This document shows, one piece after another, positions 24,427 through 32,733 of a DNA stretch of 33,944 nucleotides; the stretch's first letter is position 1; every line of letters starts with the position of its first letter. The notes beneath the pieces are model-generated. The model had not been told where the DNA came from, did not search any database, and saw nothing but the letters and a program-made list of their open reading frames with translations. Source of the stretch: Candidatus Roizmanbacteria bacterium (GTDB lineage: Bacteria > Patescibacteriota > Microgenomatia > UBA1406 > GWC2-37-13); assembly GCA_026395475.1 (NCBI GenBank), contig JAPLYQ010000142.1, forward strand, positions 1 through 33,944, written 5' to 3'. The position numbers and the translations under genes are program-made.

Positions 24427-27400
24427 ACGATTTACAGCAACTAATAACCCAAACAAGTATTTCTCAGAGAACTGGGACGATACAATAACTGTACAAGAGT
24501 TACCAGAACATATTCAAGGAGCTGGGTGCTTTGGTAAAGGTACACTTGTACTTACAGCACATGGGTATAAAGCAATTGACCAGCTTACACTTATGGATAA
24601 AATTCTAAGTTATGATAGAGCGGGTGTAATTGAGTTTGCTAGGATTGCACAAATACATAAGCATACTAAAAAAGAGTTTAGTGATGATTTATACTTTATA
24701 AGTCGCAACACTGGGGTTATTTGGCCTAAAGGTATAACAGGGAATCATGCAGTCTATGATAAAGTTACAAATAACCATAAGCCAATTAGGGATTTTGCAG
24801 TTGGGGACGTTCTTGTCGATAATTTTAACAATGAAATTCCTATAACTGAAATAACTATTGTTCCTTATGAAGAATTAGCAGAAGATTTTTGTGTTTATAA
24901 CTTAACAGTTGGTTTAGCACATACCTATATTTGTGGCAATCCTAAAGCATGGATACGGGTACACAATGGAGGCCCAGGTAAAAGTGGAGTTGTTCCGCAA
25001 GGAGTTGAAGCTCCTAACACACTTCAAAGTAGTTCTGTAGCTTACGTGCTTGACCTTATATCGCATGGCCCTATAGTTGGTATTGCGGGAGGTACAGATA
25101 TACAAAAAGGCATTTATTTCAATAATACTCCTCTTAAAAGTCCTCAGGGACAATCTAATTTCACAGGCTACTTCCTCGAAAGCGGGGTATATACACCAGT
25201 TACACCTCATATTGCAGCAACTACAGGGACTCCAGACCAACCAGTTTTATCTGGCTTTTCAGATGTTGAAACTACAGTTTATGCAGAAAATCGTGTAATT
25301 AGTTACAGTTCTCCAGTTATAGTTACTATTCCAGATACAGGTAAACAAGCTGTCAGAATTACACTTAATTTTGCTAATGGTCTTTGGAGTCAGGACTTTA
25401 AAACAGGGGACATTAATGGAGCTTCTGTTAATTTTACTATATACACAAAATCTGCTACAAGTTCTATATGGACTCCCGCAGCTACAGGGCCATTAAAGGG
25501 TAAAACAACTTCTGCCTATATGGTGGATTACCTTGTATCGGCTCCTAATGAATGTTTAGCACAACCTAACTTAGGATGGGCTATTAAAATAGTACGTCAC
25601 GACTTAGACGATGAAATTGGTTCTCACACAAGATCAACTACAGCTTTTTATCTATTTAGCGTAGTTGAAATAGCTTATTTAACTGAAACTTATCCTAATA
25701 TGGCTGTAGTAGGGCTACAAGTACCGGCTATTGCTGTTAATAATAGTATACCTACCCGAGGTTATCTTGTTACAGGTTTAATAGTACAAGTTCCATCTAA
25801 CTATGATACAGTTCAGCGCTTATACAATGGAAGCAGAAGTATTGCTAGTTTTGGTATTGATGGGAGTACACATACTTATGATGGCGGTATTAATACTGGC
25901 ACTACGCAAGGTTACTGGGACAAGAGTTTTAAGTGGGCGTGGACAGATAACCCTGCATGGATATTATACAATCTTGTAACTAACAATGAGTATGGTCTTG
26001 GAGATTACCTAGGGGTAACTGTAGATGTGGATGTTTGGTCTTTCTATGAAGCTTCTTTGTTTAATGATTGTACTTCTTGGAGCCCAGTTACACAACAATA
26101 TAGTAAGAAATTAATAGCTAATGGAAGTTCAAGTTCTTTAGCTGTCACTAGTATAGGTGTATACGGAACATCTACTGCTCCAGTAACAACGGCTTATGTT
26201 GTAGTACCAGGACACTCTATTAACGTAGGAGATAATATTACTACGTCTGGGGTTACAGGTACATACGCTTCGTTACTAAATGGAACTTTTGGTGTAGCTA
26301 GTGTTATAGATAGAAACAATATAACTATTAATATTCCAAGCACAACAGTTACAACAACAGTAACAAACAGCGGAATTACCTTAATAGATAACTCAACGGC
26401 TGGTTTTGAGCATAGATTTATCTTCAACATGCCAATAACTGCACAACAAGATGCGTGGCAGTTACTTCAAGCTATTGCTGGTAGTATGTGGGGTATTTTA
26501 ACAACTGTAAATGGCAAGATAACCCTATTACAAGATAGACCTAAAACAGTTTCTCGTATATTTAATACTAGCAATGTGATAAATGGATTATTCACCTACT
26601 CGGGTACGGAAATAACTACGCGTACAACTGCAATTAATGTAACTTTTAATGATAAGAATAACTTATATCAACCAAAAACTATAAGTGAATGGGACAATAC
26701 TAATGTTGCTTTATACGGGTATATTCCTAACGATATAGTTGCAGTTGGATGTGTAGATGAAAGTCAAGCACGTAGACAAGCCAAATTTGCACTTAATACT
26801 GCCCTTTACCAACCTGAAATATGTGTATTTGGTCTTGGACTTAATATTATTGACCTAAGTATTGGTGATCGTATAGGTACGCAAGATAACTTTAAAGTAC
26901 GTCCTGCCTCACAATTCATAAGTGGTCGTGTTGTAAGTGCTTCAGGCATAGGTACAAATACAGTTACTTTCTCTTTAGATCGGACAATTACCTTACTTAA
27001 AGGAACTTATGCATTTGGTGTAGCTGCTCCTGATGGTTACGGTGTATTACAACCCGATGGAAGCACTGCTATAGAATCCTACATCTTTAATGGAACTATA
27101 ACAACGCCTACTTCCTCAACTGTAAGTAGTGATACCTCTGTTGTAATTGTACATTTTGATTCTCCATTACCTACATGTTCAACTAACTATGTTAACATTG
27201 AATTTTATTCTTACTGTGAGGCAAGCGGTGACCATATAGACTGGTGGACAGTACAATCTATAAGTGAATCAGCGAAAGGACAATATAACTTAACTTGTAT
27301 TAGCTATAACCCAGATAAATGGGGGCAGATAGAAAATGATTTGCATTTTACCCCTATACTTCCTCCAAGCGGGCTTTTACAAAACCAATTACCTAAACCA

Positions 27401-29845
27401 GGAACTATAAGTTTCTTACCAGTATTTTCAAATAATACAACTTCAGTTGCTAACTCATTATACGTATCTTGGGAATGGGACGGTACAGCTATAAAAGATC
27501 AAGTTACTTTTAACTTAAGCTGGAAAGTGGATTATGAAAACTGGGTAACGATTAAAAATATTGCGTTACCAACTTACCAGATTAAAAATGCAATTCCAGG
27601 TATCTACACAGTTGTTGTAACTGCGGTAAATATTGCAGGTATTAATTCCCCACAAGCACAGAACAGTTACAATTACTATACAACCTCAACAAATCTTAAC
27701 CCAATTACGGTTGATGCTGGAAGTTTAACTGCTACTAATGCAAATGTAAATGGAACTTCTATAACTAAACCTGCTACTATTATAGGAACAGCAATAACTG
27801 TGCAGTCTATCGTGTCAGGTTCGCTTTATGTTATTGATAGTATTGGTTCAACGGGAAATACAACTGACTTTACCGTATTAGGTGCAAGTGCAAATACAAT
27901 AGGAACTCAATTTACTGCAACAAGCACTTATTCAGGAACTACAAATGGAACTATACGTCCTGTCACAGCTAATACCTCTACATGGGGAGATTCCTTTTGT
28001 TCTGGAACTGTAGGTTATAACTCACCTATCGCAGTGCAGTTTATTCCGAACGCGGCTACTGGAGAGTTTATTGTAGGTTTTGATACTCACACTAATGCTA
28101 GAACTAAAGCTAATTTTCTACTTGGCCTTTATTGCAATGCAGGCGTGCTTTACACAATTGAAAATGGTACCGTACACCCAAGTTCAGGAAATTATGGAAC
28201 CTATACAACTTTAGATGTATTAGAAGTTGTGTATAACGGTACAAGTATTGACTTTAGAAAAAATGGAGTTTCCTTCAGGAATCTTTCTTACACATTAACA
28301 GGAGTAAATGTACTTTACTTTAAGTCTATTTATTTAACACCAGGAATAGGTTTATCTAACCTAATACTGGGTACTTATGTAACTTCTTCTGAGTCTTCAA
28401 TACTTCCACCAACTAACTTAAGAGTTACTGGAACAACCGGAACAACTTTTGCCGAAAAAGACTTACATATTTCTTGGACAGAGAACCCTGCCAATTCTAC
28501 AGCTACAATAAAATCGTTTAATACTGGTGCAGGTTTAGGTTTACCAAATACAAACCAATTGCCATTAACAAGCACTACAGGACTTGTTTCTGGAGAAACT
28601 GTACAAGGGAATGGAGTACCTTTAAACACTACAATACTAAGTATTGCGAGTGGCGTAGTTACTCTTAGTAATAATTTAACTGTACAAGCTAGCGGAGATT
28701 ACTCGTTCAGTGTTCCAGTTAGTTCCTTATATGCTTATGTATTACGTATAATGGACTCTGGTAATATTAATATCTTAAAAGAGTTTGTAGTTTTCCCTGA
28801 TACAACTAATGTCGGAGGCACATTTGTTTACACTTATGGACAAAATACAGTAGACTATACTACACCAAGTAGGAATGTAAATGTACGTGTGTATGCTCAA
28901 GATACTTTAGGAAATATAAGTTCAACATATATCTATGCTACTTTTTCAAATGCTCAAGCTGGAGGAGTTACTTCTTTTGAGATATTAACTTTATTAGACG
29001 GGGTGTCTATAAACATAACTCCTAACTCAACAGATAATGATGTAGCAGGGTTTAAAGTTTATAGAAACTTAACTTCTTCTTTCACAAAAGATAGTTCTAC
29101 AGAAATATATGATGGTACAAGTCCTAATGTTACTTTAACAACTCCAGATAATAGCAATACTTATTATTATTCAGTTGCAGAATATGACTCTTTTGATAAA
29201 ACTGGTTTAGCTTTTGCTTCTGAGCAAAGTGCAATTAGTATTGGTACAACTGCAATCCAGTGGGGCTTAAAAGATATTGTATTTACACAAAATACAAGTA
29301 CAAATGTTATTAGTTGGACATCTGGGACTATATATAAAAATGGAGATGCTTACAGTATAAGTTCTGGTACTGCTACTTGGACAACAGGCATTTTATACAT
29401 CTACTACACTGGAAGCGGAAGTACATTAAGTACCACAACTGCTACGGCTACGGCTGTGGGAATAGGAAATTACCCTCTTGCAACTTATGATAGTACAAAC
29501 CATTTACGCGGGGGAGATGGAAGTGCATTTATATCTGGTAGCCAGATACTTGCTGCTACAGTAGGTACAAGTCAATTAATTGCGGGGGCTGTAACTGCTG
29601 ATAAGATACTTGCAGGTGAAGTAACAGCAGATAAACTATACTCGGACGTATTACAATCTACAAGCTATAATGCAACAGCTAAAACAGGTTGGAAAGCTGA
29701 TAGAAGTGGAAATATAATTAGTTATGGGGCTTTAACTATTGCAAGTTCAGGTACAGGTAATGCACGTATGGAAAATAATGGGGACAGTATCAAGATATAT
29801 GATAGTGCTGGAACTATACGTATTAAAATAGGTAATTTAGCATGA
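24413..29845 (+). CDS. Tail tip / host specificity protein gpJ-like with N-terminal Hint (intein-like) domain
   Basis: The 1810-residue tip protein starts at GTG 24413 inside gpI. Residues 1-38 are a leader. Residues 39-185 are a Hint domain: Cys39 in GAGCFGKGTLVLT, ITGNHAVYD at 108-116, YNLTVGLAHTYI at 162-173 and IRVHN ending at Asn185. The conserved gpJ core starts immediately after (GGPGKSG, then VEAPNTLQSSSVAYVLDLIS). The hub domains run to about 985 and are interrupted by a beta insertion at about 568-662. FN3-like domains (about 985-1090, from 1331) flank a lectin-like (LamG/ConA-type) stretch at about 1170-1325, and a second beta insertion lies near 1365-1435. The C-terminus (VTADKILAGEVTADKLYSD) is typical of gpJ. 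It recognises the receptor; Hint cleavage would remove the first 185 residues. Confidence 0.9.
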   Translation: MSNIKRFTATNNPNKYFSENWDDTITVQELPEHIQGAGCFGKGTLVLTAHGYKAIDQLTLMDKILSYDRAGVIEFARIAQIHKHTKKEFSDDLYFISRNTGVIWPKGITGNHAVYDKVTNNHKPIRDFAVGDVLVDNFNNEIPITEITIVPYEELAEDFCVYNLTVGLAHTYICGNPKAWIRVHNGGPGKSGVVPQGVEAPNTLQSSSVAYVLDLISHGPIVGIAGGTDIQKGIYFNNTPLKSPQGQSNFTGYFLESGVYTPVTPHIAATTGTPDQPVLSGFSDVETTVYAENRVISYSSPVIVTIPDTGKQAVRITLNFANGLWSQDFKTGDINGASVNFTIYTKSATSSIWTPAATGPLKGKTTSAYMVDYLVSAPNECLAQPNLGWAIKIVRHDLDDEIGSHTRSTTAFYLFSVVEIAYLTETYPNMAVVGLQVPAIAVNNSIPTRGYLVTGLIVQVPSNYDTVQRLYNGSRSIASFGIDGSTHTYDGGINTGTTQGYWDKSFKWAWTDNPAWILYNLVTNNEYGLGDYLGVTVDVDVWSFYEASLFNDCTSWSPVTQQYSKKLIANGSSSSLAVTSIGVYGTSTAPVTTAYVVVPGHSINVGDNITTSGVTGTYASLLNGTFGVASVIDRNNITINIPSTTVTTTVTNSGITLIDNSTAGFEHRFIFNMPITAQQDAWQLLQAIAGSMWGILTTVNGKITLLQDRPKTVSRIFNTSNVINGLFTYSGTEITTRTTAINVTFNDKNNLYQPKTISEWDNTNVALYGYIPNDIVAVGCVDESQARRQAKFALNTALYQPEICVFGLGLNIIDLSIGDRIGTQDNFKVRPASQFISGRVVSASGIGTNTVTFSLDRTITLLKGTYAFGVAAPDGYGVLQPDGSTAIESYIFNGTITTPTSSTVSSDTSVVIVHFDSPLPTCSTNYVNIEFYSYCEASGDHIDWWTVQSISESAKGQYNLTCISYNPDKWGQIENDLHFTPILPPSGLLQNQLPKPGTISFLPVFSNNTTSVANSLYVSWEWDGTAIKDQVTFNLSWKVDYENWVTIKNIALPTYQIKNAIPGIYTVVVTAVNIAGINSPQAQNSYNYYTTSTNLNPITVDAGSLTATNANVNGTSITKPATIIGTAITVQSIVSGSLYVIDSIGSTGNTTDFTVLGASANTIGTQFTATSTYSGTTNGTIRPVTANTSTWGDSFCSGTVGYNSPIAVQFIPNAATGEFIVGFDTHTNARTKANFLLGLYCNAGVLYTIENGTVHPSSGNYGTYTTLDVLEVVYNGTSIDFRKNGVSFRNLSYTLTGVNVLYFKSIYLTPGIGLSNLILGTYVTSSESSILPPTNLRVTGTTGTTFAEKDLHISWTENPANSTATIKSFNTGAGLGLPNTNQLPLTSTTGLVSGETVQGNGVPLNTTILSIASGVVTLSNNLTVQASGDYSFSVPVSSLYAYVLRIMDSGNINILKEFVVFPDTTNVGGTFVYTYGQNTVDYTTPSRNVNVRVYAQDTLGNISSTYIYATFSNAQAGGVTSFEILTLLDGVSINITPNSTDNDVAGFKVYRNLTSSFTKDSSTEIYDGTSPNVTLTTPDNSNTYYYSVAEYDSFDKTGLAFASEQSAISIGTTAIQWGLKDIVFTQNTSTNVISWTSGTIYKNGDAYSISSGTATWTTGILYIYYTGSGSTLSTTTATATAVGIGNYPLATYDSTNHLRGGDGSAFISGSQILAATVGTSQLIAGAVTADKILAGEVTADKLYSDVLQSTSYNATAKTGWKADRSGNIISYGALTIASSGTGNARMENNGDSIKIYDSAGTIRIKIGNLA
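24527..24967 (+). other. Hint (intein-like/BIL-type) domain inside gpJ
   Basis: The 147-residue domain has the catalytic Cys at its first position, the TxxH-type block (TGNH, His112), and a terminal His-Asn pair (H184 N185), which are the residues for N-S acyl shift and Asn cyclisation. The next residue is Gly, not Cys/Ser/Thr. That favours cleavage over splicing, as in bacterial intein-like (BIL) domains. It has no room for a homing endonuclease. Confidence 0.8.
26114..26398 (+). other. Beta insertion domain within the gpJ hub
   Basis: Residues about 568-662 of gpJ interrupt the hub between DCTSWSP and GFEHRFIFNMPITAQQDAW. The segment contains VPGHSINVGDNITTSGVTG and LNGTFGVASVIDRNNITI, a pattern also seen in the major tail protein (HGVTPGDIRMVAIGVAG). 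It looks like a mobile Ig-like or related surface domain. Confidence 0.55.
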
Positions 29846-30441
29846 CATATGGCTTTCAAATGTTTAATGCAGACGGTGTTAAGACTTTTGATAATAATGA
29901 CCGTATAATTAAACTAGTAGATACTTTAGCTTTCTATAGTACAGCTAGTTTTAATGCAAACATTTATGATGAACTAGAGCCTGCTGCTTACTCAGGTTTA
30001 ACTATAGCTACGGATACAAGTTATGATTTGCCAAATCTCATATCACTAGGAGGGCCAATTTATGTCGCAAAACCTTTGCTCTATCAACGATATTCTTTAG
30101 ATATTTCAGCATATAATAACCCAGATCAAGATATCATAGGTATAGTTAAAGATGATAGTAATTACGTATACTCTTATACAATAACAGCAGATTCAGCAGG
30201 GACAAATACTTGCTGGATTCCTGATAGACCTTCTAGCTTTTGTGTAACAAGCACAGACGGGAATACCTTATATTTATACTTAGGAGGTTCCTTGGTAATT
30301 CCGTATCAATTAACACCTGCTACAAATACAACTTTACCTTCTGACTCTCTTGCAGCAGATATATACCAAACATGGAGTAGTGGTACACATTCTCGTTACA
30401 TTAATGCTCCTTCAGTAACTATAAATCTATACGAATACTAA
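29842..30441 (+). CDS. Tail-tip associated hypothetical protein, paralogue A
   Basis: The 199-residue protein directly follows gpJ with a 4-bp ATGA overlap. It begins MTYGFQMFNADGVKTFDNND, a start it shares with the next gene, and it is rich in Tyr, Thr and Ser with alternating beta pattern. No signal peptide or membrane helix is seen. Its end (INAPSVTINLYEY) is similar in style to the end of the paralogue. Proteins of this MTYGxQxxNxxG type are found behind gpJ in other lambda-like phages. Function is not known; a tip or side-fibre role is inferred. Confidence 0.7.
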   Translation: MTYGFQMFNADGVKTFDNNDRIIKLVDTLAFYSTASFNANIYDELEPAAYSGLTIATDTSYDLPNLISLGGPIYVAKPLLYQRYSLDISAYNNPDQDIIGIVKDDSNYVYSYTITADSAGTNTCWIPDRPSSFCVTSTDGNTLYLYLGGSLVIPYQLTPATNTTLPSDSLAADIYQTWSSGTHSRYINAPSVTINLYEY

Positions 30442-31106
30442 TGACATACGGAATACAGTTCTATAATGAAAATGGTAAACTTATATTTACAGAAAATCCT
30501 GTAATGTATGCTATTAAGTATCCTTCGCTCGGTACTTCAGGCACAGTTTCTAAAGCTACTTTACTTTCTGAGGCTATAAGTGCAAGTTCTGTAGGTATTC
30601 CAGGTATCTGGGGAATACGTGCTAATAGTTCTGGGGCTTCAGTTTATTTTAACTTAAATGATAATACTTATTATGCTAGTGACCATGCTACTGGAGGCAA
30701 ATTAGATTTAATCTTAATGCAAACGTCTACCAATCTACCTGCACCAACTTCAGGATATGGTATGTATATTAAGCATACAAGTACAAGCGATACTTTATTT
30801 TACTCAGATAGCTTATACCCAACAGAAGGATTTATTGGTGTTGTAGAGTATGGACTAACTTCAACTACCTATACAGACAGTATTATTAACGCGCGTTCAG
30901 AACTTAAAAGATATATTTTGCTTCCCTCATTAAGTGTAGCTGTGTACAATAGAACTTTATCAGGAGATACAAATGTACGTATGGTCACTTTTACAGATAA
31001 CGGCTCTACTTTTACGCTAGGACTTGAACAGATTGCTATTGCAGCGGGCGGAAGTTATAACTATACGACTACAAGACCTGTGTTTATAAATATCGTACAG
31101 GTTTAA
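30441..31106 (+). CDS. Tail-tip associated hypothetical protein, paralogue B
   Basis: The 221-residue protein starts MTYGIQFYNENGKLIFTENP and is coupled by TAATG to the previous paralogue. The shared start, similar length and beta-rich composition point to an old duplication followed by strong divergence. It ends the tail block; the next bases hold a strong promoter. No catalytic motif is seen. A host-surface binding part at the tail tip is possible. Confidence 0.7.
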   Translation: MTYGIQFYNENGKLIFTENPVMYAIKYPSLGTSGTVSKATLLSEAISASSVGIPGIWGIRANSSGASVYFNLNDNTYYASDHATGGKLDLILMQTSTNLPAPTSGYGMYIKHTSTSDTLFYSDSLYPTEGFIGVVEYGLTSTTYTDSIINARSELKRYILLPSLSVAVYNRTLSGDTNVRMVTFTDNGSTFTLGLEQIAIAAGGSYNYTTTRPVFINIVQV

Positions 31107-31118
31107 GTTAATAATTAC

Positions 31119-31147
31119 TTGACAAAACTCGGTATTTATGTTATAAG
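31119..31147 (+). promoter_or_regulatory. Near-consensus sigma70 promoter for the lysis-side genes
   Basis: TTGACA (31119-31124) and TATAAG (31142-31147) are 17 bp apart, in the 106-bp gap after the tail genes. The start point would be near 31153-31154, which is the foot of the stem-loop at 31153-31170. It would drive the three small genes, holin, endolysin and the T5orf172-type gene independently of the tail operon. Confidence 0.7.
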
Positions 31148-31152
31148 TAACT

Positions 31153-31170
31153 TGTCCTTTAATAAGGACA
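31153..31170 (+). promoter_or_regulatory. Stem-loop at the predicted transcript 5' end
   Basis: TGTCCTT (31153-31159) and AAGGACA (31164-31170) form a perfect 7-bp stem with a TAAT loop, starting at the predicted transcription start. A hairpin at the very 5' end can protect mRNA from decay; the same inverted repeat could be an operator. A second inverted repeat, CTTATTA/TAATAAG, follows at 31175-31190. Confidence 0.5.
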
Positions 31171-31212
31171 TTATCTTATTATGTAATAAGGTTCTTCAAC
31201 CAGGAGATATTT

Positions 31213-31737
31213 ATGGCAGTAGAATCAAGTACAACTTCAGGTTCTGGAGTTGATTTAAATTCATTTGTAGCTGCTGCCTTAACTACTACTGTAACTATGG
31301 CTAAAGATGCTGCTGCAAGTAATGCAGTTGCCTTAATGCAACAACTTAATACTGTCAATACTAACTTGATGGAAACTAAGTTTGAACTTGCACAAGTTGT
31401 TAATAATGACGGAGATAAAACTCGTGCTGTTATTGCATCTTTAGCAGAAAGATTACCTACTGCAAGAGAATTAGACTTAGAACGTCAACTTGGGGTTGCT
31501 CAAGCCGCTAACCGCGAAACTACTTTAATGGGTGCGGTTCGTCAAGGCAATGTTGATGTTGTTAATAACATTAATGTTAATCAACAACAACAGCAACAAC
31601 AACAAGTTATCTCAAGTTTAACAGGTCAGTTACAACAATTGCTTGCTGAACAACGTGTTACCCAAGGTATCTTGAATATTGGGGGTGGTAGTGTGAGTGG
31701 CAATAGTCAAACTGCTGCAAATACCCGTGTTTCCTGA
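31213..31737 (+). CDS. Unrecognised coiled-coil protein with poly-Gln tract
   Basis: The 174-residue protein is the first gene behind the promoter at 31119, with a good AGGAG ribosome site. Residues 15-110 are mostly helical (VAAALTTTVTMAKDAAASNAV, ETKFELAQVV, ARELDLERQLGVAQAANRE). A run of eight Gln (about 124-131; NINVNQQQQQ) is followed by another helix and a Gly-rich end. It has no signal peptide and no membrane segment. Similar Gln-rich, coiled-coil proteins occur upstream of holin genes in several phages, with no known function. Coding and expression look solid; the role is open. Confidence 0.75.
   Translation: MAVESSTTSGSGVDLNSFVAAALTTTVTMAKDAAASNAVALMQQLNTVNTNLMETKFELAQVVNNDGDKTRAVIASLAERLPTARELDLERQLGVAQAANRETTLMGAVRQGNVDVVNNINVNQQQQQQQQVISSLTGQLQQLLAEQRVTQGILNIGGGSVSGNSQTAANTRVS
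31582..31605 (+). repeat. CAA-type trinucleotide repeat (poly-Gln codons)
   Basis: Eight Gln codons in a row, seven CAA and one CAG, within the coiled-coil gene at 31213. A short microsatellite that could vary in length in steps of one codon. Confidence 0.8.
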
Positions 31738-31768
31738 TTGCTTGGAAGCAGACTAAAGGAATAAGTAA

Positions 31769-32206
31769 ATGAATCTTTCACTTGAGCAAATTGAACGTCA
31801 ACTACAAGAACTTCGTAACAACAAAGCTCCTGTCAACCTTCCATACATGCCGAATACACAAGTATTGCCTACTGAAATTGTAGAACAGCCTGTTTTGTCG
31901 GTGGAGGAGCTTAAAAATTTAATTCGTGAAGTAGTTGTACAAGAAATTTCTCTTGTGAAAGATTCTCTTATACCTATACAACAGGAAATAACTGTAGGTA
32001 AAGAAACAAACCCTAAATTAACTATGTTGGAAGCTATCGGACTTAGTTTAACTCCTGAAGAGCAAACTTGGCTGTTCCATATAGATAAACTTCAACATAT
32101 ACAAGATCATTTACCAATTTTCTTCCAAACTGAAGATGGTAAACTAGCAATACAATCATTTTTAATATATTATCAAGGTCAATTTAATGCAAACACCAGT
32201 GATTAA
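31769..32206 (+). CDS. Unrecognised small helical protein
   Basis: The 145-residue protein has an N-terminal coiled-coil start (LSLEQIERQLQELRNNKAPVN), a Pro-rich link, a second helix (SVEELKNLIREVVVQEISLV) and a C-terminal helical half (LTPEEQTWLFHIDKLQHIQDH). AAAGGAATAAG precedes the ATG. It overlaps the next gene by 20 bp. No signal peptide, membrane segment or catalytic motif is visible. It may form a complex with the neighbouring coiled-coil proteins; this is inference from co-transcription. Confidence 0.7.
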   Translation: MNLSLEQIERQLQELRNNKAPVNLPYMPNTQVLPTEIVEQPVLSVEELKNLIREVVVQEISLVKDSLIPIQQEITVGKETNPKLTMLEAIGLSLTPEEQTWLFHIDKLQHIQDHLPIFFQTEDGKLAIQSFLIYYQGQFNANTSD

Positions 32207-32441
32207 GGTAAAACACGTACTTATTATAAGTCAAGAAGCTGTAGATGCCTTATTTAAGATAGTTCAAGACGCTGTAAGCGCAACTTATCTTACAAAAGAG
32301 GAAGAAACTGTTGCAGTAGCTAAAGCAAAAGCAGATTTTGAGTCAATGCTTAACTTAATTGTACATAAATCGTTCAAAGCAGGACGCAAGATAGGTAAGA
32401 AACTGGGTACAAGTACATCTAAAGATGTAGCAATTTTATAA
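32187..32441 (+). CDS. Unrecognised small basic protein
   Basis: The 84-residue protein starts within the end of the previous gene, with AAGG upstream. It has a beta strand (IKVKHVLIIS), a long helix (EAVDALFKIVQDAV, EEETVAVAKAKADFE) and a strongly basic segment near the end (HKSFKAGRKIGKKLG, about 60-74). No family is recognised. The basic tail might bind nucleic acid or a membrane surface. It lies 9 bp before the holin, whose AAGGAG ribosome site follows its stop. Confidence 0.65.
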   Translation: MQTPVIKVKHVLIISQEAVDALFKIVQDAVSATYLTKEEETVAVAKAKADFESMLNLIVHKSFKAGRKIGKKLGTSTSKDVAIL

Positions 32442-32450
32442 GGAGTAATT

Positions 32451-32711
32451 ATGTCTGAAAACACAGATTCAACTTCAACTTTATTTCTTGCTGGGGCTAG
32501 ACCTGCTGCAATGTGGGTAGGAGTTATTAGTTTACTGTACAGTGGAATTGGGATAAGTTTACTTTCATGGATTGCTTTGATCTTTGGACTTCCAACTGTC
32601 CCTGCATTTTCCGATGCAACTGCGGAGAATATTCTTTACGGGTTGCTTGGTCTTGGAGGTATGCGTACAGTTGAAAAACTTAAATCTGTACAAACTAATA
32701 AAATAGGCTAG
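32451..32711 (+). CDS. Holin (3TM-type phage holin)
   Basis: The 86-residue membrane protein has the holin 3TM-superfamily pattern: ARPAAMWVGVISLLYSGIG (16-34), a second hydrophobic stretch (SLLSWIALIFGLPTVP, 36-51) and YGLLGLGGMRTVEKLK (63-78) with the conserved GLGGxRTxEK signature. The short N-terminus is hydrophilic and the C-terminus basic. Holins set the time of lysis by making holes in the inner membrane so the endolysin can reach the wall. AAGGAG precedes the ATG, and the endolysin follows 22 bp later. Confidence 0.85.
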   Translation: MSENTDSTSTLFLAGARPAAMWVGVISLLYSGIGISLLSWIALIFGLPTVPAFSDATAENILYGLLGLGGMRTVEKLKSVQTNKIG

Positions 32712-32733
32712 TTCACATTAACTGGAGATAATT

